A program made the translations under genes and the position numbers. Positions 19,485-27,183 of a DNA stretch of 41,705 nt are shown piece after piece. The first letter of the stretch is position 1. The number at the start of each line of letters is the position of its first letter. This DNA comes from Bacillota bacterium (GTDB lineage: Bacteria; Bacillota; Clostridia; Acetivibrionales; JAEZXR01). The notes below the pieces were generated by a model. The model searched no databases and was not told the DNA's origin. It was given only the letters and a program-made list of their open reading frames with translations. The stretch lies in NCBI GenBank assembly GCA_023419605.1, contig JAEZXR010000003.1, positions 1 to 41,705 of the forward strand, read 5' to 3'.

Positions 19485-19532
19485 CCTGCAGGCAATCCGA
19501 GGATATTTGCACATGCTTCGGTTGCCTGCAGG
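19485..19532 (+). promoter_or_regulatory. Intercistronic stem-loop after second binding-protein gene
   Basis: CCTGCAGGCAA (19485-19495) pairs perfectly with TTGCCTGCAGG (19522-19532), with further imperfect pairing of the bases inside. There is no T-run. Position and likely role match the stem-loop after the first binding-protein gene. Confidence 0.6.
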
Positions 19533-19580
19533 AATAGAATTTGTAAAAGTACTCTAATCTTTATTCATGCGGGGGGCATT

Positions 19581-20552
19581 ATGACGAATCAAGGAACGGG
19601 TTTAATTCATTACAAAACTTCAGGTACGAAGACCACGGGGCCCAAGGTGTTCTGGAAGACGCTTTTTAACCAGAAACAGCTTGTCCTCATGTCAGTGCCC
19701 ATGCTCCTATACATATTGGTATTTTCTTATGCACCCATTTGGGGCTGGCTCATGGCGTTCCAGGATTTTAAGCCGGCGAAACCGTTTTTTGAACAGGACT
19801 GGGTCGGCTTCCGGCAGTTCCGGTTTCTCTTCACGGATGAAAATTTCCTGCGCGATTTTAGGAATACCATTTGCATGAGCTTTATCAATTTGATCCTAAG
19901 TTATTTGACGGCGGTTCTGCTTGCATTGCTGCTGAATGAAATAAAAGGCAGTTTCTTCAAAAGGACTGTACAGACCATATCCTACTTGCCGCACTTCCTG
20001 TCCTGGGTCATCGTGACAGGGATTGTAGCGACGTGCCTTTCTACGGAAGGGGGAATCGTAAATATACTTCTGATGAAGCTGGGCTTTATTGATTCACCGG
20101 TTTTATGGCTGAGCGAGGGGAAGTACTTCTGGGGGATCGTCGGTATTACAAACGTATGGAAGGAAGTCGGGTGGAATACAATCATATACCTAGCAGCAAT
20201 GGCAGCAATAGATCCTGCTCTCTATGAAGCTGCAAAGATTGACGGTGCCAGCCGGTTTCAAAAAATGCGGTATGTTACTTTGCCGGGAATCAAGGCAACC
20301 TTTATGGTGCTTCTAATCATGTCCATCGGCCATGTGATGGATGCAGGCTTCGAAATCCAGTACCTCCTCGGCAACGGCCTGGTGGTGGACTGGTCGGAAA
20401 CCATCGACATTTACGTTTTGAAATACGGCATCACACAGTCCAATTTCTCTCTTGCTACCGCAGCCGGCATGTTCAAGAGTGTCATCAACATCATGATGCT
20501 GTTTACCGCTAATTTCATCGCACAAAAAATCGGCGAAGATAAGCTTATATAG
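19581..20552 (+). CDS. Sugar ABC transporter permease (LplB-like)
   Basis: A 323-residue membrane protein with six helices after a polar N-terminus. It carries the LplB-type segment PMLLYILVFSYAPIWGWLMAF, the region GFRQFRFLF, and the EAA loop EAAKIDGASRFQKMRYVTLP. A GGGGGG run precedes the ATG. It forms the channel with the following LplC-like permease. Confidence 0.92.
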   Translation: MTNQGTGLIHYKTSGTKTTGPKVFWKTLFNQKQLVLMSVPMLLYILVFSYAPIWGWLMAFQDFKPAKPFFEQDWVGFRQFRFLFTDENFLRDFRNTICMSFINLILSYLTAVLLALLLNEIKGSFFKRTVQTISYLPHFLSWVIVTGIVATCLSTEGGIVNILLMKLGFIDSPVLWLSEGKYFWGIVGITNVWKEVGWNTIIYLAAMAAIDPALYEAAKIDGASRFQKMRYVTLPGIKATFMVLLIMSIGHVMDAGFEIQYLLGNGLVVDWSETIDIYVLKYGITQSNFSLATAAGMFKSVINIMMLFTANFIAQKIGEDKLI

Positions 20553-20560
20553 GGGGTATT

Positions 20561-21475
20561 ATGAAAAGCAGATTGAATGCCAGCCGGGCGGAAGACTTTA
20601 TATTCAACACCTTTAACATAGCCTTTATGCTGATATTGATAACGGTTACGCTCTATCCGTTTTTAAATACCATTGCCGTATCCTTCAATAATGGGCTGGA
20701 TACCATCCGGGGCGGCATTTACCTTTGGCCCAGGATGTTTACGCTTCAAAACTATAAGGCAGTGTTTATCACGGGAACGGTTTTTAATGCCTTCCTTATC
20801 TCGGTGGCCAGAACCGTACTCTCCACTGTTTTAAATATATTTCTGACCACCATGCTATCCTATACCTTAAGCAGGAAGGAATATGTTTTACGAAAACCCA
20901 TCACGATTCTATTCGTATTGACCATGTATTTCAATGCCGGATTGATACCGAACTACTTTCTGATCAAAGGGCTTGGGCTGACCAACAACTTTCTGGTATA
21001 TGTGGTCCCGACACTCATTGCCGCATTTAATATGATTGTCATCCGGACCTATATAAAATCCATACCTGAAAGCCTCGTGGAGTCTTCCAGAATCGACGGG
21101 GCGGGTGATTTCAGGATATTCATCCAGGTAATATTCCCGCTTTGCAAGCCGGTGCTGGCCACAGTAGCCCTGTTCGTTGCCGTGGGTTCCTGGAATACCT
21201 GGTTTGATACCTATATCTACTGTTCCTCCAAGCAGGAACTCAGTACCCTGCAGTATGAGCTGATGAAGCTGCTGGCGTCAACGGCCAACACCAACAGCAA
21301 TCCTGCTATGGCGGCCGGGGTCGGAGCCAGCTCCCAAACCTCACAAAACATGGTAACCCCGGTATCTATCCGGGCGGCCATAACAATTGTTGCGGCAGTC
21401 CCGATTCTCGTGGTGTATCCCTTCCTGCAGAAGTATTTTATCGTAGGCTTGAACGTCGGCAGTGTTAAGGAGTAA
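20561..21475 (+). CDS. Sugar ABC transporter permease (LplC/YtcP-like)
   Basis: A 304-residue permease with six helices. The N-terminus (FNTFNIAFMLILITVTLYPF followed by NTIAVSFN) is typical of the LplC/YtcP family. The EAA loop is altered to ESSRIDGAGDFRIFIQVIFP, as often seen in this subfamily. It starts eight bases after its partner with AGGGGG upstream. Confidence 0.92.
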   Translation: MKSRLNASRAEDFIFNTFNIAFMLILITVTLYPFLNTIAVSFNNGLDTIRGGIYLWPRMFTLQNYKAVFITGTVFNAFLISVARTVLSTVLNIFLTTMLSYTLSRKEYVLRKPITILFVLTMYFNAGLIPNYFLIKGLGLTNNFLVYVVPTLIAAFNMIVIRTYIKSIPESLVESSRIDGAGDFRIFIQVIFPLCKPVLATVALFVAVGSWNTWFDTYIYCSSKQELSTLQYELMKLLASTANTNSNPAMAAGVGASSQTSQNMVTPVSIRAAITIVAAVPILVVYPFLQKYFIVGLNVGSVKE

Positions 21476-21729
21476 GGCAGTCAATGTGGGTCAAGGTAAT
21501 TACATAGGTTAAAACCAACATTTTGTTGTTATTTTTGAAAGAAAGTTTCTTCTCAGAGAGGAGGTGGGAGGCAGATGTTCACGGAATATGACACAGGATA
21601 AGTTATGTACTGCAAAGAGAAACAACCGACAAAAAATGAAAGGGAGTGATTCACAAAAGATAATATTTAAATTGTATATAGGCAAAGGGTAACTATAACA
21701 AATAAAAATATATTTTGGAGGTATATAGT
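21476..21729 (+). promoter_or_regulatory. 254-bp leader of the first xylanase gene
   Basis: No sizeable gene is seen. A strong ribosome site (GAGAGGAGGTGGGAGG) precedes an eight-codon open frame at 21575-21601 (MFTEYDTG), which could be a leader peptide or chance. No clear terminator for the transporter operon was found, so read-through into the xylanase gene is possible. Confidence 0.3.
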
Positions 21730-22368
21730 ATGAGTAAATTTAATAAGAAAGCAATGATGTTATTTTTGGCACTTTCAATGATTTTTACCAGCATGTTTGC
21801 AGGAACTGCATATGCAGCGACAGACTACTGGCAAAATTGGACCGATGGTGGCGGGACAGTAAATGCTACCAATGGATCGGGTGGCAATTACAGTGTTTCA
21901 TGGACAAATTGCGGGAATTTTGTTGTGGGTAAAGGCTGGAATGCCGGATCGGCATCCAGAGTAGTAAACTACAATGCCGGCGTCTTTTCGCCGTCCGGCA
22001 ATGGATATTTAACTTTCTACGGGTGGACGAGAAACTCACTCATAGAATATTACGTCGTTGATTCCTGGGGCACTTATAGACCTACTGGAACGCATAAGGG
22101 CACTGTGAGCAGTGATGGGGGTACCTATGACATATATACGACGATGCGATACAACGCACCTTCCATTGACGGCACTCAAACTTTCCAGCAGTTCTGGAGT
22201 GTTAGACAGTCGAAGAGACCCACCGGGAGCAACGTCCAAATCAATTTTAGCAACCATGTTAACGCATGGAGGAGTAAAGGAATGAATCTGGGGAGTAGTT
22301 GGGCTTACCAGGTAATGGCGGTAGAGGGATATCAAAGTAGTGGAAACGCTAACGTAACGGTGTGGTAA
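21730..22368 (+). CDS. Secreted GH11 endo-1,4-beta-xylanase, single domain
   Basis: A 212-residue secreted enzyme that cuts internal beta-1,4 bonds of xylan. A signal peptide ends at AYA (residue 29), and the mature protein begins ATDYWQNWTDGGG, a classic GH11 N-terminus. The nucleophile is E106 in SLIEYYVVDSWG and the acid/base is E199 in MAVEGYQSSG; the thumb segment PSIDGTQTFQQFWSVR is intact. The TTG at 21715 overlaps the ribosome site; ATG 21730, eight bases after GGAGG, is chosen. It lacks a carbohydrate-binding module, unlike the second GH11 gene at 24005. Confidence 0.95.
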   Translation: MSKFNKKAMMLFLALSMIFTSMFAGTAYAATDYWQNWTDGGGTVNATNGSGGNYSVSWTNCGNFVVGKGWNAGSASRVVNYNAGVFSPSGNGYLTFYGWTRNSLIEYYVVDSWGTYRPTGTHKGTVSSDGGTYDIYTTMRYNAPSIDGTQTFQQFWSVRQSKRPTGSNVQINFSNHVNAWRSKGMNLGSSWAYQVMAVEGYQSSGNANVTVW

Positions 22369-22454
22369 CAGGTCACTGCACAAGCAGGGCAACTGACGGG
22401 CGCCGACCGTTTCCGAAATATTGAGAAAGTCTTTTAGACATTTATATTACTAGG

Positions 22455-22486
22455 GCCTGCCGGTCTCACAGCCGGCAGCCTTATAT
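22455..22486 (+). terminator. Probable terminator of first xylanase gene
   Basis: CTGCCGG (22457-22463) pairs with CCGGCAG (22472-22478) around eight bases and is followed by an AT-rich tail. The T-run is poor. Confidence 0.45.
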
Positions 22487-22604
22487 ATTTCAAAAAACGA
22501 TTTAGAAGAGTGAAGAGGCGCGGACAAGCGGGTTTTGAGCTTATCTGAATATTGTGTACCCAAATATATTACGGAGGGAACCGATCCCTAAGAATTGGAC
22601 ACAG

Positions 22605-22722
22605 GCCGATGGCCGTTCTCCTCCAGTTTAATCCGTCGGTCCGGATGCGTTGCGGGCCGTTTCCCGCAAGACGAACGGCCTTTGGCGTTGCCGGAGGCTA
22701 ATTGTAGGCCGTCACGGCCTAT
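22605..22722 (+). other. Structured leader element upstream of FGE-fold lipoprotein
   Basis: GGCCGTTC (22611-22618) can pair with GAACGGCC (22673-22680), enclosing a TGCGGG/CCCGCA hairpin (about 22650-22667). A separate TAGGCCG/CGGCCTA hairpin with a three-base loop (22705-22721) lies just before the ribosome site. The stretch is much more GC-rich than its surroundings. It matches no riboswitch that I recognise. Confidence 0.4.
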
Positions 22723-22755
22723 AACTTTTCCTATCGGTTTAAAGGAGATATATCA

Positions 22756-23586
22756 ATGAAAAAGCTGTTAATTTTCCTTTTAATGGCCATAATGATTGTT
22801 ATCAGTGCTTGTTCGCAAGAAAAGCCCGACCGCTTTGTATTAGTCAAAGGCGGGACTTTTATGAACACAAAGTCCAACTACTATGGAAAAAGTGTAACAA
22901 TATCGAACTTTTATATGGGCAAATATGAGGTAACCCAAAAAGAATGGATTGAGGTAATGGGAAGTAATCCCTCAAAATTCAAAGACGACAATTTGCCGGT
23001 AGAAATGGTAAGTTGGTATGACTGTGTTGAGTACTGTAATAAAAGGAGTATAAAAGAGGGCTTAGAACCGTATTACAATATAGACAGGAATAAAAAAGAC
23101 CCGAATAATAAGAGTGATAACGATGATATAAAATGGACGGTAACGGTCAATGCAGGAGCTAACGGTTACCGATTGCCGACAGAAGCGGAGTGGGAATATG
23201 CTGCAGGTGGAGGTCAGATGAGCGAGAGTTACACATACAGCGGAAGCAATAATGTAGAAGAAGTAGCATGGTATTGGAGAAACGCTGGAAATAAACACTT
23301 ATCAGGAGATTGGAGCTGGCCTGCAATAGAAAGCAACAATAATAAAACAAAATCTATCGGTATCAAAAAACCCAATGAGTTGGGACTTTACGATATGTCG
23401 GGTAATGTAAGGGAATGGTGCTGGGACTGGTACGGAGACTTTGATAGTAATAGCGGCTCTCTCCGGGTTTGGAAGGGCGGCGGCTGGCTCGGCGACGTCA
23501 GAGGCTGCGAGTCGTCCTACCGGGGCAAGTTCGAGGCGAATGGCAGGGGCCCCGATCAAGGTTTTCGTGTATGTCGCGGCGAGTAA
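22756..23586 (+). CDS. Formylglycine-generating-enzyme-fold lipoprotein with DGR-like variable C-terminus
   Basis: A 276-residue lipoprotein (lipobox ISAC, cysteine 19). The rest is an FGE-sulfatase/SUMF1 domain with a C-type-lectin-like fold: VKGGTFMN, MGKYEVTQKEWIEVMG, NLPVEMVSWYDCVEYCN, YRLPTEAEWEYAAGG, LGLYDMSGNVREWCWDWYG and a final GFRV strand. Bacterial members without enzyme residues act as binding or display proteins. From codon 236 (23461) to the stop, base composition jumps to GC-rich, and the segment GGGWLGDVRGC...YRGKF...GF aligns with the variable region of diversity-generating retroelement targets. AAAGGAG precedes the ATG. It lies between two xylanase genes, so surface carbohydrate or phage binding is possible but unproven. 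Confidence 0.85.
   Translation: MKKLLIFLLMAIMIVISACSQEKPDRFVLVKGGTFMNTKSNYYGKSVTISNFYMGKYEVTQKEWIEVMGSNPSKFKDDNLPVEMVSWYDCVEYCNKRSIKEGLEPYYNIDRNKKDPNNKSDNDDIKWTVTVNAGANGYRLPTEAEWEYAAGGGQMSESYTYSGSNNVEEVAWYWRNAGNKHLSGDWSWPAIESNNNKTKSIGIKKPNELGLYDMSGNVREWCWDWYGDFDSNSGSLRVWKGGGWLGDVRGCESSYRGKFEANGRGPDQGFRVCRGE
23461..23583 (+). repeat. Candidate DGR variable repeat (VR)
   Basis: This stretch encodes the last 41 residues of the FGE-fold lipoprotein. It is strongly GC-rich next to an AT-rich gene body. Codons at positions that are usually AAC-derived in DGR targets read CTC, GGC, GAC, GTC, GGC, GGC, TTC and GGC, all ending in C, as expected when only template adenines are mutated. The invariant framework (GG.W, C, S.YR, GFRV) is kept. 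The matching template repeat is not in the window. Confidence 0.6.
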
Positions 23587-24004
23587 ACTGTTTTTTCCAT
23601 TTTTTCTTTTTATGTCTTGCATCCAGATGAATCCGAATGCAGGCAAGTAGGGTAAAAAACGAAACAGGTATTACCAGAGAATTCACCATTCGGTATGCGT
23701 TATTATGTCAACCATAGGCACGAATAGAATGGTGGTATGGCTAATGAAATGGCTGAAGAATGAAGTTATCTGTAATGTTTTCTTTCCTGATGTTGCAGCA
23801 ATTCGCAAGGCTGTACAAGGCTTTCTATCTTCAATTAACAAGGTATCAAAAGCAATTATCGACAGGCTATGCCTGCGAATGAAAAATCCTTTTCACATTA
23901 TATACAGTTTTACGAGGTATCCCTATGTCATTGTCAAAAATGTACAAAAGGTGTACCGCGTAAAGTTAAACCATAAAAAATTAAAACAGAAAGGAGATGT
24001 GTAC
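23587..24004. other. Gap between lipoprotein and second xylanase, with IS remnant
   Basis: The first part (23587-23728) is T-rich and holds no gene that I can support. The middle holds an IS630-family transposase tail, listed separately. The last 120 bp are AT-rich leader for the xylanase gene, ending in AAAGGAG at 23990-23996. Confidence 0.6.
23729..23884 (+). pseudogene. C-terminal remnant of an IS630-family transposase
   Basis: About 52 codons read MVVWLMKWLKNEVI, then FFPDVAAIRKAVQGFLSSIN and IIDRLCLRM. This is the typical end of IS630-type DDE transposases (WxWLK..VI.N.FF...L..AV..FL..IN). The catalytic domain is missing. The frame happens to stay open into the downstream xylanase gene, which would give a false N-terminal extension of 100 residues if the longest frame were annotated. 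Confidence 0.65.
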
Positions 24005-25126
24005 ATGAAACCAAAAGGAATGAGGTTATTTTTGTCGGTTTTGCTCTTGTTTACGTTTACATTGGCTGTAGTAAACGTACAAGCGGCGACAACGATTACC
24101 TCAAATCAAACCGGCACCATTGACGGCTACAACTATGAACTGTGGAAGGATTCCGGGACCACAAGTATGACTCTCAATGGTGGCGGCACGTTCGATTGCT
24201 CGTGGAGTAACATCAATAATGCGTTATTCCGTATAGGCAAGAAATTCGACTCGACCAAAACACATCAGCAGCTTGGAAACATATCAGTAAACTACAGTGC
24301 TAACTACCAGCCAAACGGCAATTCATATTTGTGTATATATGGATGGACGAGGAGCCCACTTGTAGAATATTACATCGTTGATAGCTGGGGCAGCTGGCGT
24401 CCGCCCGGAGCAACGTCAAAGGGCACCATTACTGTTGATGGGGGTACCTATGACGTATATGAGACCACGCGAACCAATCAACCTTCCATTGACGGCACTG
24501 CAACTTTTCAGCAGTATTGGAGTGTCCGGACGTCGAAACGCACGAGCGGAACCGTATCTGTTAGCCAACACTTTAATGCGTGGGAGAGTAAAGGAATGCA
24601 AATGGGGAAGATGTATGAAGTTGCGCTTACAGTAGAGGGATATCAAAGTAGTGGGAGTGCTAATGTGACTAGTAATACAATTACTATCGGCGGAGGCAGT
24701 AACCCGACACCGACACCCACTCCGACACCCACTCCGACACCCACTCCAACCCCCGGTGGTAACACAGGTACGAAGATGGAATGCGAGAATATGACCCTTA
24801 GCGGTCAGTACGCCGGGAAAATCAGCTCGCCGTTCTCCGGAGTCGCTTTATACGCCAACAATGATTTGTGCAAATACACGCAGTATTTCGAAAGTGGAAC
24901 CCATAGTTTCTCACTCCGTGGTTGTTCGAGTAACTCCAACATGGCCAAAGTCGACTTGAAAATCGGCGGACAGACGAAGGGTACCTTCTACTTCGGCGGG
25001 AGCAGTCCTGCGGTCTATACTATAAACAATGTCAGCCATGGAACCGGAAATCAAGAGATCCAGCTCGTTGTAACAGCCGATAACGGGCAATGGGATGGTT
25101 ACGTGGATTATCTGGAGATCAAATAA
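24005..25126 (+). CDS. Secreted GH11 xylanase with C-terminal CBM36 module
   Basis: A 373-residue secreted xylanase. The signal peptide ends at VQA (residue 27). The GH11 domain spans about 30-225, with nucleophile E121 (PLVEYYIVDSWG) and acid/base E211 (LTVEGYQSSG). A Pro-Thr linker (234-248) leads to a module (256-373) with MECENMTLSGQYAGKIS, GVALYANND and WDGYVDYLEIK, which fits CBM36, a calcium-dependent xylan-binding family. The open frame extends 300 bp further upstream through an IS630 relic; ATG 24005, eight bases after AAAGGAG and followed by a signal peptide, is the real start. It is a paralogue of the single-domain xylanase at 21730. Confidence 0.93.
   Translation: MKPKGMRLFLSVLLLFTFTLAVVNVQAATTITSNQTGTIDGYNYELWKDSGTTSMTLNGGGTFDCSWSNINNALFRIGKKFDSTKTHQQLGNISVNYSANYQPNGNSYLCIYGWTRSPLVEYYIVDSWGSWRPPGATSKGTITVDGGTYDVYETTRTNQPSIDGTATFQQYWSVRTSKRTSGTVSVSQHFNAWESKGMQMGKMYEVALTVEGYQSSGSANVTSNTITIGGGSNPTPTPTPTPTPTPTPTPGGNTGTKMECENMTLSGQYAGKISSPFSGVALYANNDLCKYTQYFESGTHSFSLRGCSSNSNMAKVDLKIGGQTKGTFYFGGSSPAVYTINNVSHGTGNQEIQLVVTADNGQWDGYVDYLEIK
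24710..24745 (+). repeat. Tandem 12-bp repeat encoding Pro-Thr linker
   Basis: Three perfect copies of CCGACACCCACT with partial copies on both sides encode the (PT)n linker between GH11 and CBM36. The repeat can expand or contract without breaking the frame. Confidence 0.9.
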
Positions 25127-25429
25127 AAACCCGAAGCGGTAAAGGATGCTTTTGAGTTTTTGATTTGAATTCTGATCGTTTTTTCAAACGAAAGGGAGTG
25201 TCGCAAAACTACTTTTAAGTAGGAAGCGATGCTCTCTTTTTATTCGAACTTGCTAGAACACTTGCCTATATTTTTCAGCAGTATCGTAGCGGTCACCGCC
25301 GCCTCTGGTAAAAGGACAGGATCGGCTAACCATTATCCCGCTTTGGCAACCGCTGGTTGTCATATTTGTTATTATTATTTGGTAGAAATGGGATGATTCT
25401 TTCTGTATTCTTAAATAGAGGTGATGGAC
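25127..25429. other. Intergenic region with dispersed repeat
   Basis: No gene is supported in these 303 bp. The middle holds a repeat shared with the right end of the window (listed separately). The rest is weakly structured and could be debris of an insertion sequence. Confidence 0.5.
25191..25244. repeat. Dispersed repeat copy 1 (IS-end-like)
   Basis: This segment closely matches 41580-41633, sharing GTGTCGCAAAACTACTTTT and a following small hairpin with a T-run. GTGTCGCAAAA-type sequences are common at insertion-sequence ends. No transposase is adjacent to this copy. Confidence 0.6.
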
Positions 25430-26110
25430 ATGAAATTTCAAGATAAATTACAGATATTAAGAAAACAAACGGGAATGTCTCAGGAGAAATTAGCAGAAAA
25501 AATCGGGATATCGAGACAGGCGGTGGCAAAATGGGAAGTAGGGGAGTCATATCCTGAGATGGATAAAATCATTATTTTAAGCGATTTGTTTAGAATAAGC
25601 ATCGATAAGCTTGTAAAGGATTACGATGACGAAAATTGCGCATGCCAATGTGCAAAACAACAGAATTTTGCAAATGATAAGGTAATAGATTTCTTATGTC
25701 GTGCGAAAAAAGCTACTTATGCAGGTAAAGGAGCGGAAACTGCCGCTTCCCGGCCTAATTCCCATGATCTACGGTTTATAGAAAATGACCTAAAGTATAT
25801 CGATACGTACCTCGGGGGAGAAAAATTTGCCGGAGAAGAAGCATTGTGGCTGGATGATTCGCCATTCTGGGCAATGAATTATATGGGACGCATCATTGCT
25901 GACGGCTTTTCCGGGGATTTTTTAAAGGAATGCCTGTCATTAGTTCCAAAGGAATATCCATATCGTGGACCCTTGGTATATCAAAATGGGGAATTCAAGT
26001 ATCATTGTGTAGTGAATGGAGAATTTAAGTGGTTTAGCGGGTATGAAGAGATATTCCGTAACGACATCAAAGTATATGAGTGTATATTCCATGGCGGGTG
26101 TATAAAATAA
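25430..26110 (+). CDS. XRE-family HTH protein with DUF5680 domain
   Basis: About 226 residues. The N-terminal 60 are a Cro/C1-type helix-turn-helix (LQILRKQTGMSQEKLAEKIG followed by SRQAVAKWEVGESYPEMDK). After a Cys-containing linker (CACQC) comes a region matching DUF5680 (VIDFLCRAKKATYAGKGAE, SRPNSHDL, IDTYLGGEKFAGEEALW, FWAMNYMGR, ECIFHGG). The domain's role is unknown; this fusion is common in Bacillota and probably senses a small molecule. The frame opens at a GTG at 25421, but ATG 25430 has the better-spaced AGAGGTG upstream. Confidence 0.8.
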   Translation: MKFQDKLQILRKQTGMSQEKLAEKIGISRQAVAKWEVGESYPEMDKIIILSDLFRISIDKLVKDYDDENCACQCAKQQNFANDKVIDFLCRAKKATYAGKGAETAASRPNSHDLRFIENDLKYIDTYLGGEKFAGEEALWLDDSPFWAMNYMGRIIADGFSGDFLKECLSLVPKEYPYRGPLVYQNGEFKYHCVVNGEFKWFSGYEEIFRNDIKVYECIFHGGCIK

Positions 26111-26224
26111 CTCCCGACAAGAGGACGATTCCTCGTTTCTACAAAGTAATGCCGAAATATGAAGTGCAAGCTCTATTGATTTTTCGATATATATTATACC
26201 ATAAAATTACAAATAAATAAAGCC

Positions 26225-26253
26225 TTACAATTAGGCTGTATTTGTTTTAAAAT
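26225..26253 (+). promoter_or_regulatory. Putative sigma-A promoter of alpha/beta hydrolase gene
   Basis: TTACAA (26225-26230) and TAAAAT (26248-26253) are 17 bases apart, 25 bp upstream of the TTG start. Confidence 0.5.
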
Positions 26254-26278
26254 AGAGTACACGATTGGAGGGATCGGT

Positions 26279-27139
26279 TTGAAAGAAAACACTTTTAATG
26301 CAGATTCAGTAACCCTAAATTATGTACAGGGCGGTAACGGCGATATGCCGGTTTTGCTTCTACACGGAGGATCCTCAAGATGGCAAACTTTTGATTCCAT
26401 CATTCCGGAACTATCAAAGGTATATCGTGTATATGCGGTAGACCTCAGAGGGCATGGAAAATCCGGGCGGACTACAGGCCAATATAAAATTCAGGACTAT
26501 GTACCGGATATTAAAGAATTTATTGAAAAGCTTATTCAAAAACCTGTAATCCTCTTCGGACACTCCCTGGGAGGAATGATCGCTGTACTATTAGCTGCTT
26601 ACCACCCGGAATTAGTAAAGGCAGTCATCATCGGTGACTCACCAATATCGCTGGAAGTTCTGAAGCAGCACTCAGATGGGCAGAAGGAAATGACAATGCT
26701 TTGGCGAGAATGGGCAAGGACCTTAACCTTACAACAAATTGTTGAAAAGTTAAAAGCAATGCAGGTACAGATTCCAGGACAGGAAGGCAGTACTCCCGCT
26801 TCACAGGCTTATGGTGAAAACCATCCCTGGTTCCGGTTCATGGCCGAAAACCTGAAACAGAATGACCCGGATATGCTTACGGCTATTATCGATGAGTTTG
26901 ACACCACGTATAGAGAATACGATGTTGACCGGTTATTTCCCATGATAAAATGTCCCGTATTCATCCTTAAAGGGGAAGCAAGCCAAGGAAGTTTGATACG
27001 GGACATAGATATTGACCATGCCTACAGGCTCATACCGAATGTAAAGCATGAGGAGATTAAGGGAGTGGGGCATGCTCTTTATATGCAGGACAAAGAGGCG
27101 GTTACACATGCGATAGTAAAATTTATCGGGAATTTGTAG
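26279..27139 (+). CDS. Alpha/beta hydrolase
   Basis: A 286-residue cytoplasmic alpha/beta-fold hydrolase. It shows the oxyanion segment LLLHGGSSRWQTF, the DLRGHGKSG motif, nucleophile S96 in GHSLGG and a catalytic histidine in GVGHALY near the C-terminus. The start is a TTG; GGAGG seven to eight bases upstream and the absence of a nearby in-frame ATG support it. The substrate is unknown, and esterase, lactonase or C-C hydrolase are all possible. Confidence 0.88.
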   Translation: MKENTFNADSVTLNYVQGGNGDMPVLLLHGGSSRWQTFDSIIPELSKVYRVYAVDLRGHGKSGRTTGQYKIQDYVPDIKEFIEKLIQKPVILFGHSLGGMIAVLLAAYHPELVKAVIIGDSPISLEVLKQHSDGQKEMTMLWREWARTLTLQQIVEKLKAMQVQIPGQEGSTPASQAYGENHPWFRFMAENLKQNDPDMLTAIIDEFDTTYREYDVDRLFPMIKCPVFILKGEASQGSLIRDIDIDHAYRLIPNVKHEEIKGVGHALYMQDKEAVTHAIVKFIGNL

Positions 27140-27183
27140 TTGTACACTGAAGGGATCGGCGTATGATACAAAGCATCAATATA

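Larger units (their letters stand above)
22369..22755. other. Intergenic region with terminator and structured GC-rich leader
   Basis: This 387-bp gap has no convincing coding frame. It contains a terminator-like hairpin after the xylanase gene and a GC-rich, strongly structured stretch before the lipoprotein gene; both are listed separately. Confidence 0.6.

Noticed and set aside
23441..23650. Alternative frame over the variable repeat and downstream
   Set aside because: It arises from the GC-rich variable repeat in a second frame; the main frame carries the conserved FGE-fold residues.
24703..24752. Short tandem repeats resembling a CRISPR-like array
   Set aside because: They are in frame and encode a Pro-Thr linker inside the xylanase; there are no spacers. 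No CRISPR array was seen elsewhere in the window.
23587..25126. Search for a DGR template repeat or reverse transcriptase near the variable repeat
   Set aside because: No adenine-rich copy of the repeat and no reverse-transcriptase motif (YxDD) was found on either strand in the window.
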